Shown: positions 1 to 7,409, numbered from the stretch's first letter. The stretch is 7,991 nucleotides of DNA from Ktedonobacter racemifer (GCA_020723545.1 DYIS01000103.1:669-8659); one strand, 5' to 3'. Made by a program: numbers and translations. Notes: generated by a model from the letters alone, not told the origin.

Positions 1-754
1 TGGCCCCCGCCAGGCCGCCGATCTCGAACCCACCGACTTTGGCCAGCACGTCCAGGGCATCGGCTGGCTCGGGTCGGTTAACGGTGAGGGCTTGTTCCAC
101 GACAGCGATCTTGCGGGCCAGTCCGGCGTCGTCCACGCCGGTGCCTCGGCCCACGATTTCGACGGCTGGATGGCCGGTCAGGGCGACGGCGATGGCGGCC
201 GAAGGGGTGGTGTTGCCGATGCCCATGTCGCCGGTGCCCAGGATATCCAGCCCTCTGGCTACCTCGGCCTCCACCACCGCAATGCCGGCTTCAAGGGCCT
301 GGAGTGCCTGCTCCGGGGTCATAGCCGGCCCGCGGGCAATGTTGCCAGTGCCAAGGGCCACCTTCTTATCCATCAAGTCGCGATGCGGCTCCAGGTGGGC
401 AGCCACGCCCATGTCTACCACTACCACCCGCGCCCCCACATGCCGGGCTAAGACGTTGATACCCGCACCGCCGCGCAGGAAGTTGTGCACCATCTGAGGC
501 GTGACTTCCTGGGGATAGGCGCTCACCCCCTCAGCAACCACGCCGTGATCTCCGGCCATGGTGACGATGACCTTGTGCTGGATGCGGGGCAGGGGATCGC
601 CGGTGATGCCGGCCAGTTGGACTGAGAGTGCTTCCAGCCGGCCCAGGCTGCCCTGCGGTTTGGTCAGGGTGTCCTGGCGGGAGCGGGCCAGAGTTTGGGC
701 CCGCTCATCCAAGGGCTGGACACGGGTGATGATTTGTTGCAAACGGCTCTCCAT
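1..754 (-). CDS. cobT: Nicotinate-nucleotide--dimethylbenzimidazole phosphoribosyltransferase, partial (C-terminus beyond window)
   Basis: CobT transfers phosphoribose from nicotinate mononucleotide to 5,6-dimethylbenzimidazole, giving alpha-ribazole phosphate for the lower ligand of cobalamin; it acts in the cytoplasm. Reading the minus strand from the ATG at 754 gives 251 uninterrupted codons up to the left edge. Recognisable family blocks are KPQGSLGRLE (32-41), MAGDHGVVAEGVSAYP (66-81), the glycine-rich NFLRGGAGINVLAR (91-104) and GTGDMGIGNTTPSAAI (173-188). The family is usually about 350 residues, so roughly 100 are missing, including the region expected to carry the catalytic glutamate near the C-terminus. 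An Asp (176) stands where, from memory, the Salmonella enzyme has Glu in the GEMGIGNT block; this is probably a tolerated variant. The start is supported by GGAGG at 761-765, six bases upstream. That ribosome site lies inside the end of pduX, so translation is probably coupled. Confidence 0.96.
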   Translation of the reverse strand, partial: MESRLQQIITRVQPLDERAQTLARSRQDTLTKPQGSLGRLEALSVQLAGITGDPLPRIQHKVIVTMAGDHGVVAEGVSAYPQEVTPQMVHNFLRGGAGINVLARHVGARVVVVDMGVAAHLEPHRDLMDKKVALGTGNIARGPAMTPEQALQALEAGIAVVEAEVARGLDILGTGDMGIGNTTPSAAIAVALTGHPAVEIVGRGTGVDDAGLARKIAVVEQALTVNRPEPADALDVLAKVGGFEIGGLAGA

Positions 755-1665
755 AGAGTTCCTCCAACATAAAGAATAGGACGTGGGCCACCATTCACCA
801 GAGGATAACAGGTGGCAGTGACGTGGCCAGTCAGGCAGCGGGCGAAAAAGGTAGTCACAGCCGACACATCGGTGTGTGCCGGATCCAATAGCACCCCAAG
901 CAAGGTGCCACTGTGGGCACGGCAAACGCCCAGGGCGTCCACTTCCCGCGCCCGGGCCAGGACCGGCTCCAGCAACGGATTGGGCAGGATGGTCTGATGA
1001 GCCTGGGCGCTGAGGGTAGCCGCCTCTCCTATGGCCTGCCAGTCGCCGCGCTTCAGCCCCTCAAGCAATAGGGTAAAAGCCTCTCGGTGTTGCGGTGCCA
1101 GCCGGCGCAGGCTTTCCCGGTGATCCAGACAGTTGAAAGCCAGGGTGTCCACTTCACCCCCTGGGTCGAGCACGACGACGGCCAAGGGTGGTGCCGGACC
1201 CAGGTGCTCGTACAATGTCCCGCCCCGGTGATCGAAAAGGGCCAGCCCGGGAAAGAGGGTGCTGTCGCTGGGTTCGACGCTCACGGCCATTTGGGCCACC
1301 TCGACAGCCGCCAGTGGCCGACCCAGAGCCTCGCCCAGAGCGTATAGAGTCGCCCCCACATCGGCGGTGCTCGATCCATAGCCCCGGCCGCGAGGCAGAT
1401 CAGAGATCAGCTGCAGCCAGCCCCCTAGGTCCGAGCGCTCCAGGTAGACCAGGCCAGCCCGCAGAGCAGCGGCGGCCTTGGGGGCATCGGGGGGCAATTC
1501 CCAGGTGCCATGCGGGCGCAAGGCCACCTCGGCCACGGCGTAGCGGCTGATCGGACAGGAGACCAGGCAGGGCACGCCGTCCAGCGTGCCCTGTACCAGC
1601 TCACCGCAGGTGGCCGGGAGGGCTACGCGCGCCAGGCGCACTCCGGTAGCGACGTTACTCTCCAT
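664..1665 (-). CDS. pduX: L-threonine kinase, GHMP family (PduX-like)
   Basis: PduX phosphorylates free L-threonine with ATP. L-threonine phosphate is then decarboxylated by CobD to aminopropanol phosphate, the linker of the nucleotide loop of cobalamin. The 333-residue product opens with the family block LPATCGELVQGTLDG (16-30). It has the GHMP ATP-binding motif LPRGRGYGSSTADVGA (90-105), and near the end CRAHSGTLLGVLLDP, the third GHMP motif. This set separates it from homoserine and mevalonate kinases. The ATG at 1665 overlaps the upstream gene's stop by 11 nt, with a GGAGG about 11 bases upstream. The expected C-terminus of the fold is near YPLVNGGPRPILYVGG (about residue 302). About 30 further residues run through the cobT start region in another frame, making a 91-nt overlap. 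That tail is Ser/Pro/Trp-rich and looks like read-through into cobT sequence rather than conserved protein. Confidence 0.92.
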   Translation of the reverse strand: MESNVATGVRLARVALPATCGELVQGTLDGVPCLVSCPISRYAVAEVALRPHGTWELPPDAPKAAAALRAGLVYLERSDLGGWLQLISDLPRGRGYGSSTADVGATLYALGEALGRPLAAVEVAQMAVSVEPSDSTLFPGLALFDHRGGTLYEHLGPAPPLAVVVLDPGGEVDTLAFNCLDHRESLRRLAPQHREAFTLLLEGLKRGDWQAIGEAATLSAQAHQTILPNPLLEPVLARAREVDALGVCRAHSGTLLGVLLDPAHTDVSAVTTFFARCLTGHVTATCYPLVNGGPRPILYVGGTLWRAVCNKSSPVSSPWMSGPKLWPAPARTP

Positions 1666-2434
1666 CGGCAGTGAAGACCTCCGGGTGGATCACCGCTGCC
1701 AACAGGCGCGCGCCCCGGGCCAGGTTCGGCCCCGGCGCGTTGAGCCAGATCTCATCCACAGCGACCACACGCGCCTCCCGCACTGCACTCACCTGGTCCC
1801 AGCCGGGGCGCCGGGCCACCCGGTCCAAAGGCGGGTGGGCCACCCCTGCCCAGGCCACCACGATGAACTCGGGATCGGCGGCGATCACCTCGTCGTCGGC
1901 CACGGCTCGCCCCGGCTGCTCTGGCACGAACTGGCCACCGGCGATCTCGACCAGCTCGGCCACCCAGGTGGGGCTGCTCATAGGCGGTTTGGGCCACATC
2001 TCAACGTAGACGCGGGGGCGGTGCAGGCCGGCCACCCGTTGGCGGATCGCCTCGAAATCGGCCTGCATCTGGGTGATCACACGCTCGGCTTCGTCAGCCG
2101 CGTCGGTGAGCCGACCCAACCAGGTAATGTGGGCGTAAACATCCTCAAGGCGTTGTGGGCACAGACACAGCACGTCGAGCCCGGCGCGCAAAAGTCCGAC
2201 GATGTTCTTGGTGCGGTAGGGGACTGAGGTGATGACCAGGTCAGGAGAGAGAGGCGCAATTTCCTCCGGCCAGGCAGACCAGGTCGAAGGCAGGCGGGGC
2301 CTGTCACCTACGTTCACCAGGTGGTCACACCATTTGCTGACAGCCACCAGCCGCGCTTGCTGGCCCAGGGCGAACAGGATGGCAGTGACACTGGGCTCCA
2401 GGGAGACGATGCGTTGCAACGTACTACGTGACAT
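1655..2434 (-). CDS. Leaderless BtuF-fold cobalamin-binding protein
   Basis: This 259-residue protein has the periplasmic-binding fold of BtuF/FepB-type substrate-binding proteins (COG0614) but no signal peptide or lipobox. It begins MSRSTLQRIVSLEPSVTAIL and enters the binding fold almost at once. It aligns along its length with the lipoprotein BtuF encoded at 6378-7352. Shared blocks include RIVSLxPSxTxILFAxG, LxPDLVI, WLGRLT versus TVGRLTG, YVEMWPKPPM versus FYEVWHEPLM, LVEIAGG versus MITLAGG, and RPGWDQVSAVREARVV versus RPGWGNIKAVRQGRIV. It is therefore an ancient paralogue that presumably stays in the cytoplasm. Its position between cbiA and pduX suggests a role in handling a corrinoid inside the cell, but that is inference. 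The start at 2434 is chosen over an upstream in-frame ATG at 2578 because AAAGGAGAG (2439-2447) sits just before it and homology begins there. It overlaps the cbiA stop by 11 nt and pduX by 11 nt. Confidence 0.88.
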   Translation of the reverse strand: MSRSTLQRIVSLEPSVTAILFALGQQARLVAVSKWCDHLVNVGDRPRLPSTWSAWPEEIAPLSPDLVITSVPYRTKNIVGLLRAGLDVLCLCPQRLEDVYAHITWLGRLTDAADEAERVITQMQADFEAIRQRVAGLHRPRVYVEMWPKPPMSSPTWVAELVEIAGGQFVPEQPGRAVADDEVIAADPEFIVVAWAGVAHPPLDRVARRPGWDQVSAVREARVVAVDEIWLNAPGPNLARGARLLAAVIHPEVFTADGE

Positions 2435-3839
2435 CAATCTCTCCTTTCGCCGTTCCTCCTTGCCGGCAGGCTTCCACGAAACGCCCAGCCAACTCCGGCT
2501 TGCCCCAGAAGTGGACGTGCACGTAAGAAGCCCACAGGTTATCCACCTGCGCCCCCTCGAGCCGGAACTCCCCCTCACCCGAGGGCGGCAACAATTCGCA
2601 AGCCGGGGGCAGATTGGCCGGGCGGCCCTCCCACACGGAGTAATGGAACTCGTGGCCGCGCACTGTTTCGCCCGCTGTGAGCAGCCAGGAATCGCCAGCC
2701 GCCTGAGCCAGCCGATAGCTCAGGGTGAGCCGGCCGGTCATCACCGAGCGCCCCGGCAGCAGGCCCACCATGGGGTGCCCCCGCCCATCCAGGTCTACGA
2801 TGGCTTCCGTCAGATACATCAGCCCACCGCACTCGGCGTAGATGGGCATACCTTGGCCGTAGGCCTGATGCAGTGCCTGCCGCATCCCTGCGTTGGCCGC
2901 CAGTTGGCTGGCATAGAGTTCCGGGAAGCCGCCACTGAGAATGACGCCAGCCGTGCCTGGGGGTAGAGCCGTATCGCGCAACGGGCTGAAGAAGACGATC
3001 TCGGCCCCGGCAGCCTGCAGCAGGTCCAGGTTGTCTTCGTAGGTGAAGTTGAAAGCCTCATCCCGTGCAACGGCGATGCGTGGCCGACGACCGACGGCCG
3101 ACCTCTGACCACCAGGCCGCACCAGGGCCGTGTCGGCTACGACCAGGGGTGGGGCCTTGCCGGCAATGGCCAGCAGGCGGTCCAGGTCCAGGTGACGTTC
3201 AACGACATGGGCGGCGGCATCGACGAAGGCATGCCAACGGCCGGGCTCGGCCGTGGGTACCAGGCCCAGGTGACGCTCGGGGATCTCCAGCGCCGGGTCG
3301 CGGGGCAACCAGCCGAGTACCGGGAGCCCTGTGGCCCGCTGGATGGTCGCTGCCACTCCCCGGCCGTGGCTCTCGCTGCTGACCCGGTTGACGATGAAGC
3401 CAGCCAGGGGTAGGTCAAGATCGAACCGTTGATAGCCCAGGGCCGCGGCACCGGCACTGCGGGCCATCGCGCTGGCGTCGAGCACCAGCACCGTCGGCGC
3501 GCGTAGCAGCTTCGCCACCTGAGCCGTGCTCCCTGTTTCATCGTCGTAGCCAAAGCCGTCGTAGAGGCCCATCACGCCTTCGAAGACGGCGATGTCGGCC
3601 TGGCGCGCCGCGTGGACAAAGAGGGCCCGCACTTGATCTGCCGGCACCATCCAGGTGTCCAGGTTGCGACAGGGCTGGCCTGCAGCCAGGGTGTGGTAGG
3701 TGGGATCAATGTAGTCCGGCCCGACTTTGAAGGGCTGGACGGCCAGGCCCCGGGCGCGCAGGACGGTGATCAGGCCGACCGTGACCGTGGTCTTGCCCAC
3801 ACCAGAGTGGGTGCCGGCGATGAGTAGCCGAGGGATCAT
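2424..3839 (-). CDS. cbiA: Cobyrinate a,c-diamide synthase
   Basis: CbiA (CobB in the aerobic pathway) uses ATP and glutamine to amidate the a and c carboxylates of cobyrinate (or hydrogenobyrinate). The 471-residue product shows the two expected domains. The first is an N-terminal dethiobiotin-synthetase-like P-loop domain with GTHSGVGKTT (9-18), followed by KVGPDYIDPTYH and CRNLDTWM. The second is a C-terminal class-I glutamine amidotransferase domain with the nucleophile in YAECGGLMYLTE (Cys337) and the histidines of RGHEFHYS (396 and 399). A low-complexity linker (VRPGGQRSAVGRRPR) joins them. The ATG at 3839 overlaps the bioY stop as TAATG, typical of coupled translation, and gives the family-like start MIPRLLIAG. 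An in-frame GTG at 3845 would add only two residues and cannot be excluded. No other corrin-ring enzyme is visible, so whether the cell makes the ring itself depends on genes outside the window. Confidence 0.96.
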   Translation of the reverse strand: MIPRLLIAGTHSGVGKTTVTVGLITVLRARGLAVQPFKVGPDYIDPTYHTLAAGQPCRNLDTWMVPADQVRALFVHAARQADIAVFEGVMGLYDGFGYDDETGSTAQVAKLLRAPTVLVLDASAMARSAGAAALGYQRFDLDLPLAGFIVNRVSSESHGRGVAATIQRATGLPVLGWLPRDPALEIPERHLGLVPTAEPGRWHAFVDAAAHVVERHLDLDRLLAIAGKAPPLVVADTALVRPGGQRSAVGRRPRIAVARDEAFNFTYEDNLDLLQAAGAEIVFFSPLRDTALPPGTAGVILSGGFPELYASQLAANAGMRQALHQAYGQGMPIYAECGGLMYLTEAIVDLDGRGHPMVGLLPGRSVMTGRLTLSYRLAQAAGDSWLLTAGETVRGHEFHYSVWEGRPANLPPACELLPPSGEGEFRLEGAQVDNLWASYVHVHFWGKPELAGRFVEACRQGGTAKGEIDVT

Positions 3840-4429
3840 TACCACCCCTTGACCCTATGAACCAGGGCCCAGCCGCCGGGTAGCGCCAGGGCGGCCAGGG
3901 TAAGCTTCAGCAAATCGCCTGGGATAAAAGGAAGCAAGCCCAATGCCAATACTTTGTCTGGCCCTACAAAGCGGGCCAGCCAGGGCAGGCCAAACAGGTA
4001 GATGATGGCGTTGCCCACCAGCATGGCGGCGCCGGCCGTCAGCAGGCGTTGGTCCCACCCTCGCTCGCACAGCCGGCCCACGAGAAAGGCGGCAGCCACA
4101 AAACCCAACAGGTACCCGCCAGTAGGGCCTGCCAGCCGGACAAGCCCGCCAGTGCCGCCAGCGAAGACCGGCAGCCCCAACGCTCCCTCGCCCAGGTAGG
4201 CGAGCAGGCTGAGGGCACCACGTCGACTGCCCAGCAGGGCACCGACCAGGAGAACGCCAAAGGTCTGGCCGGTGACCGGCACAGGGCTAAAGGGTAAGGG
4301 GACAGAAATTTGCGCGCTCAGTGCAACGACAAGGCTGCCCACCAGGATGAGCATAAAATCACGTGCCGCGCTGGACTCGGCCCAAAAAACGTCGACCATC
4401 GTTGTCGGTTGGTGTACGTTCTCGTTCAT
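3839..4429 (-). CDS. bioY: BioY family ECF transporter S component (biotin)
   Basis: BioY is the membrane-embedded substrate-capture subunit of the biotin energy-coupling-factor transporter. It works with a shared EcfAA'T module or, in some bacteria, alone. The 196-residue product has about six hydrophobic segments and the family landmarks in order: SAQISVPLPFSPVPVTGQTF (38-57), the segment LLGSRRGALSLLAYL (65-79), GLPVFAGGTGG (85-95), GPTGGYLLGF (101-110) and LPFIPGDLLK (166-175). The last holds the conserved Asp172 and Lys175 expected for biotin binding. Length is normal for the family. The ATG at 4429 follows a strong GGGAGGAG, about seven bases upstream. It lies 51 nt after btuD, the only real gap between genes in the operon, and its stop overlaps the cbiA start. 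No ecfA or ecfT gene is in the window. By family it is a biotin transporter; by location it is under a cobalamin riboswitch, which is unusual. Confidence 0.94.
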   Translation of the reverse strand: MNENVHQPTTMVDVFWAESSAARDFMLILVGSLVVALSAQISVPLPFSPVPVTGQTFGVLLVGALLGSRRGALSLLAYLGEGALGLPVFAGGTGGLVRLAGPTGGYLLGFVAAAFLVGRLCERGWDQRLLTAGAAMLVGNAIIYLFGLPWLARFVGPDKVLALGLLPFIPGDLLKLTLAALALPGGWALVHRVKGW

Positions 4430-4480
4430 GTTCGCTCCTCCCTTTAATGAGTAAGTGGTTCGTCAAAGATGCGGAGCAGT

Positions 4481-5341
4481 TCATAGATAGTGCTGCGCTG
4501 TGCCGGGATGCGGCCGAGGGCACTGATGAGGCACCGGAAGTCTGATATAGGGCGCCTTCTTCAAGTTGAGCAACGGCACCACCAGCAGCGTGTCGTATAT
4601 AGGGTGCCGACTGACCGATACGGGCACTCCGTAGGCCTGCTGCAGCAGTTCAGGGGTCAGTACCTCAGAAGGGATCCCAGTGGCCCGCAATCGCCCGTTG
4701 GCCAGCAGGGCCAGCCGGTCGGCGCATAAGGCTGCCTGGTTCAGATCGTGCAGGGTAACGATCACTGTCAGGCCATCTCGATGGGCCAGATCCCGCACCA
4801 GTTCCAGAATTTCCGTCTGGTACTTCAGATCCAGGTGGGCCGTAGGCTCGTCCAAGAGCAGTACCTCCGGCTCCTGAGCTAGCGTCCGAGCCAGGATCAC
4901 CCGCCGCTGCTCACCTCCCGACAGTTCCGTCACCAGTCGGTCGCGCACGCCCTGCAGCCCTACCTGTTGAAGCGCGCGCTCCATGGCCTCCCGATCGGCG
5001 GCCGAGAAAGGTAAGAGCCAACCCCGGTGGGGGGCGCGGCCCAAGGCCACGGCCTGTTCCACTGTGAGGGGCCAGGTGGCACCATTACTCTGGGGAGCGA
5101 GAGCCAGCCGGCGCGCGACTGCGCGTGGGGAGAGCTGCCACAGGTTCTGACCCCCCAGTAGCACCGTTCCCCGGCAAGGTCGGAGCAGTCGAGCCAGAGC
5201 GCGCAACAGCGTTGTCTTGCCCGCCCCGTTCGGGCCAATGAGTGCCAGCACCTCACCGGGGTGGGTTGCCAGGCAGAGGTTATCCAGGACGGGCTGACTG
5301 TCATAGGCACACCTAAGGTCGCGCACCTCGAGAGTCGTCAT
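4481..5341 (-). CDS. btuD: Cobalamin ABC transporter ATP-binding protein
   Basis: This is the cytoplasmic ATPase that powers the BtuCD importer. The 286-residue product has every ABC landmark: Walker A GPNGAGKTT (36-44), Q-loop Gln84 in LALAPQ, signature LSGGEQRRV (140-148), Walker B VLLLDEP (160-166) with the D-loop AHLDLKYQ, and the H-loop histidine in VTLHDL (His198). Such ATPases of the iron-siderophore/B12 class are usually 250-280 residues, so length is normal. The last 25 residues (PYIRLPVPHQ onward) are Pro/His-rich and not obviously conserved. The start codon overlaps the permease stop as ATGA, a classic coupled junction. Sequence alone does not separate BtuD from FecE or FhuC; the cobalamin assignment rests on the riboswitch and neighbouring genes. 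Confidence 0.94.
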   Translation of the reverse strand: MTTLEVRDLRCAYDSQPVLDNLCLATHPGEVLALIGPNGAGKTTLLRALARLLRPCRGTVLLGGQNLWQLSPRAVARRLALAPQSNGATWPLTVEQAVALGRAPHRGWLLPFSAADREAMERALQQVGLQGVRDRLVTELSGGEQRRVILARTLAQEPEVLLLDEPTAHLDLKYQTEILELVRDLAHRDGLTVIVTLHDLNQAALCADRLALLANGRLRATGIPSEVLTPELLQQAYGVPVSVSRHPIYDTLLVVPLLNLKKAPYIRLPVPHQCPRPHPGTAQHYL

Positions 5342-6369
5342 CGCCCACCTCCCAGATCCCGCTGGCGGGTCTTAAGCAAGTAGAGGAAAAAGGGTCCTCC
5401 CAGCAACGCCGTGATGATGCCCACCGGTAGTTCCACCGGCGCCAGAACGGTGCGTGCCAGGTCGTCGGCCAGGAGCAGGAGCAGGGCACCCAGCAGGGCG
5501 CTGGCTGGGATGAGCCGGCGGTGGTCGGCGCCGAAGAGGAGCCGGGCGGCGTGGGGTGCGATGAGGCCCACAAAGCCGATGATCCCTCCGGCCGCCACTG
5601 CCGCCGCAGTGGTCAGGCTGGCCGCAGCGACCACGGCGCCCCGGGCGCGAGTCAATGGCAATCCCAGGCTCTGGGCCGTCTCCTCGCCACAGGCCAGGGC
5701 GTCCAGGGGGCGGGACAGGAGCCAGAGGGCGCCCAGGCCGGCCAGCAGGTACGGCCCGCTGGCCCAGAGGTGCGGCCAGCTCCGCCCGCTCAGCCCTCCC
5801 ATCAGCCAGGCGAAGACCTCGTGCAGCGCCCGGTCATTGAGCAGCATGAGCAGAGAGACGGCCGCCGACAAGATGGTGCTCAGGGCCGCGCCCGCCAGCA
5901 GCAGCGCCACGGCCGGCGCCTGGCCCCCAGCCTCGGCGACGGCGTAGACCACGGCCACCGCCAGCAAGGCCCCGACGAAGGCGGCCAGCGGCGCCGGGCC
6001 GAAGCCGGCCCCGGCCAGGCGCACACCCGAAGTGATGGCCAGAGTTGCGCCCAGGGCGGCGCCCCCGGATGCCCCCACCACGAAGGGGTCGGCCAGGGGA
6101 TTGCGGAAGAGGCCCTGGAAGGCCGCACCAGCGGCCGCTAACCCCGCGCCGATGAGGGCGGCCAGCAGAGCCCGGGCCAGGCGCAGGTCCCAGATGATGG
6201 TTACTTCAGCCGCGTCGACCTGCCCAACCCAGGGGGTGTGAATAGCCAGGGCGGCCAGCACCCGACCTGGAGCCATGGGCACAGCCCCCAGCCCCAGGCT
6301 GAGTACCAGGACGACGGCTAGCAGACCGGCTAATCCCAGCAGTTCGGTGATATAGCCTGTGCGACGCAT
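5338..6369 (-). CDS. btuC: Cobalamin ABC transporter permease (FecCD family)
   Basis: BtuC forms the membrane channel of the corrinoid importer as a homodimer. The 343-residue product is strongly hydrophobic, with about ten predicted membrane segments, and carries the FecCD family signature GAAFQGLFRNPLADPFVVG followed by SGGAALGA. Later conserved blocks include LAWLMGGLSGRSW-like sequence, CGEETAQSLGL and GGIIGFVGLIAPHAARLLFG, the last containing the cytoplasmic coupling region that contacts the ATPase. The ATG at 6369 is preferred over an in-frame GTG at 6375: the AGGAG at 6375-6379 sits five bases before this ATG but physically overlaps the GTG. The same AGGAG contains part of the btuF stop codon (TAG, 6378-6380), so the two genes are tightly coupled. 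The ATPase gene follows with a 4-nt overlap. Substrate is inferred from context. Confidence 0.94.
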   Translation of the reverse strand: MRRTGYITELLGLAGLLAVVLVLSLGLGAVPMAPGRVLAALAIHTPWVGQVDAAEVTIIWDLRLARALLAALIGAGLAAAGAAFQGLFRNPLADPFVVGASGGAALGATLAITSGVRLAGAGFGPAPLAAFVGALLAVAVVYAVAEAGGQAPAVALLLAGAALSTILSAAVSLLMLLNDRALHEVFAWLMGGLSGRSWPHLWASGPYLLAGLGALWLLSRPLDALACGEETAQSLGLPLTRARGAVVAAASLTTAAAVAAGGIIGFVGLIAPHAARLLFGADHRRLIPASALLGALLLLLADDLARTVLAPVELPVGIITALLGGPFFLYLLKTRQRDLGGGR

Positions 6370-6374
6370 GGCCA

Positions 6375-6379
6375 CTCCT
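6375..6379 (-). promoter_or_regulatory. btuC Shine-Dalgarno sequence embedded in btuF stop
   Basis: AGGAG reads on the minus strand immediately after and partly within the btuF TAG stop, five bases before the ATG at 6369. It decides the btuC start because the alternative GTG at 6375 uses the last G of this motif and so could not be served by it. Confidence 0.75.
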
Positions 6380-7352
6380 AACGGAACAGATCGGGGTGTA
6401 GCGCCCGGGCTACAGCCTCCAGGGCATTAGCCAGGCGCGGGCCAGGGCGGGAGACAATATCGCCGGTCATCAAGACGATGCGGCCCTGTCGCACCGCCTT
6501 GATGTTACCCCAGCCAGGTCGGGCCCGGATCTTCTCTGGCGTCAGTTCCTGGCCGTGGCTGTCGGGACCGAGGATCACGTCCGGGTCGCGCTTCACCACC
6601 TCCTCAGTGCTGACCTGGGGGTACTCCTCGGTCACATCGGCAAAGAGATTCACCCCGCCGGCCAGCGTGATCATCTGGCCGATGAAAGTAGAGGGGCCGG
6701 CAGTCATCAGCGGCTCGTGCCAGACCTCGTAGAAGACTTTGGGGCGACTCGCTTCTGGAACGGTTTTGGCCCTCACCGTCACGGCGGCTACGCGTTCCTT
6801 CATCTGGGCCACCACTCGGGCCGCCTCGGCCCCGTGGCCTGTCAATCGTCCAACTGTCTCGATACTGGCATAGACGCCCTCAAAGGTCTTTGGATGCAGG
6901 GCGAAGACGGGGATCCCCGCCCGCTCCAGGGCTTCGATGACCGGCTGCTGGATCTTCCCGGCGGAGAGAACCAGGTCCGGTTTGAGGGCGACGATCTTCT
7001 CCACGCTGATGGTCTTGGCCACGAAGCCGCCGACCTGCTCCCGGGTCTGGGCTTCGGGCGGATAGTTGCAGAACTTGGTCACCCCCACTACCTGGTCACC
7101 GGCACCGACGGCGAACAGGATCTCGGTGTTAGACGGGGCCAGGGAAACAATGCGGCGCGGCACGGCGCTTAGTGCCACCTTCCGGCCCAGGTCGTCGGTC
7201 AGAGTAACGGGAAATACGGCTGGCGTTGGTGTGGGTGGTACGGGTGTAGCCGTGGGTGGCACCGGCGTCGGTGTGGCAGCCGGAGCACAGGCGGCCAGCA
7301 GAACGGCGGTCACCAGCATCGTCAAGATAAGCGATAGGGAAAGGCGTTTCAT
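6378..7352 (-). CDS. btuF: Cobalamin-binding lipoprotein, ABC importer substrate-binding subunit
   Basis: This is the extracytoplasmic protein that captures cobalamin or other corrinoids and delivers them to BtuCD. The 324-residue product begins with a lipoprotein signal, MKRLSLSLIL then a hydrophobic stretch and the lipobox LAAC with Cys22 as the lipidated residue. A Thr/Pro-rich tether follows (about residues 23-45). The mature domain opens with FPVTLTDDLGRKVAL and RIVSLAPSNTEILFAVG, typical of BtuF/FepB proteins. It continues through YEVWHEPLMTAG, LAGGVNLFAD and the C-terminal RPGWGNIKAVRQGRIV to RALHPDLFR. The ATG at 7352 is chosen because GGAGG (7363-7367) lies ten bases upstream and because it creates a proper signal peptide. 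Starting at the in-frame position 7457 would place 35 charged residues, encoded by the terminator hairpins, before the signal. It is the first gene after the cobalamin riboswitch, which supports a B12 rather than iron-siderophore substrate. Confidence 0.94.
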   Translation of the reverse strand: MKRLSLSLILTMLVTAVLLAACAPAATPTPVPPTATPVPPTPTPAVFPVTLTDDLGRKVALSAVPRRIVSLAPSNTEILFAVGAGDQVVGVTKFCNYPPEAQTREQVGGFVAKTISVEKIVALKPDLVLSAGKIQQPVIEALERAGIPVFALHPKTFEGVYASIETVGRLTGHGAEAARVVAQMKERVAAVTVRAKTVPEASRPKVFYEVWHEPLMTAGPSTFIGQMITLAGGVNLFADVTEEYPQVSTEEVVKRDPDVILGPDSHGQELTPEKIRARPGWGNIKAVRQGRIVLMTGDIVSRPGPRLANALEAVARALHPDLFR

Positions 7353-7380
7353 CAGATGTAAACCTCCGTGAGTTCGACGT

Positions 7381-7409
7381 AAAAAAGAAACCCGACCTCG
7401 AGCGGTCGG
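7381..7409 (-). terminator. Second intrinsic terminator in btuF leader
   Basis: On the minus strand CCGACC (7404-7409) pairs with GGTCGG (7392-7397) around a six-base loop and is followed by a U-rich tract interrupted once by C (7381-7390). It lies 28 bases upstream of the btuF ATG and just before its ribosome-binding site. It may be a backup to the first terminator or a hairpin that also affects ribosome access. Confidence 0.7.

Noticed and set aside
1586..2227. 213-residue plus-strand frame opposite pduX and the BtuF paralogue
   Set aside because: It spans two well-supported minus-strand genes and is His/Pro/Gly-rich, typical of an antisense shadow.
2435..2578. In-frame 48-residue N-terminal extension of the leaderless BtuF paralogue
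   Set aside because: It lies entirely within the conserved C-terminus of cbiA, has Arg/Ser/Trp-rich composition typical of a shadow frame, and a strong ribosome site serves the ATG at 2434.
5411..6141. Long plus-strand frames opposite btuC
   Set aside because: Their Arg/Gly/Ala-rich composition follows the GC-rich codons of the opposite strand. No motif or ribosome site is seen, while btuC is clearly coding.
6370..6375. GTG start two codons upstream of the chosen btuC ATG
   Set aside because: The only Shine-Dalgarno sequence overlaps this GTG, so it cannot direct initiation there.
7202..7290. GTGGGTGG/GGTGTGG-type imperfect direct repeats as a tandem-repeat element
   Set aside because: These are the codons of the Thr/Pro-rich lipoprotein tether of btuF and need no further explanation.
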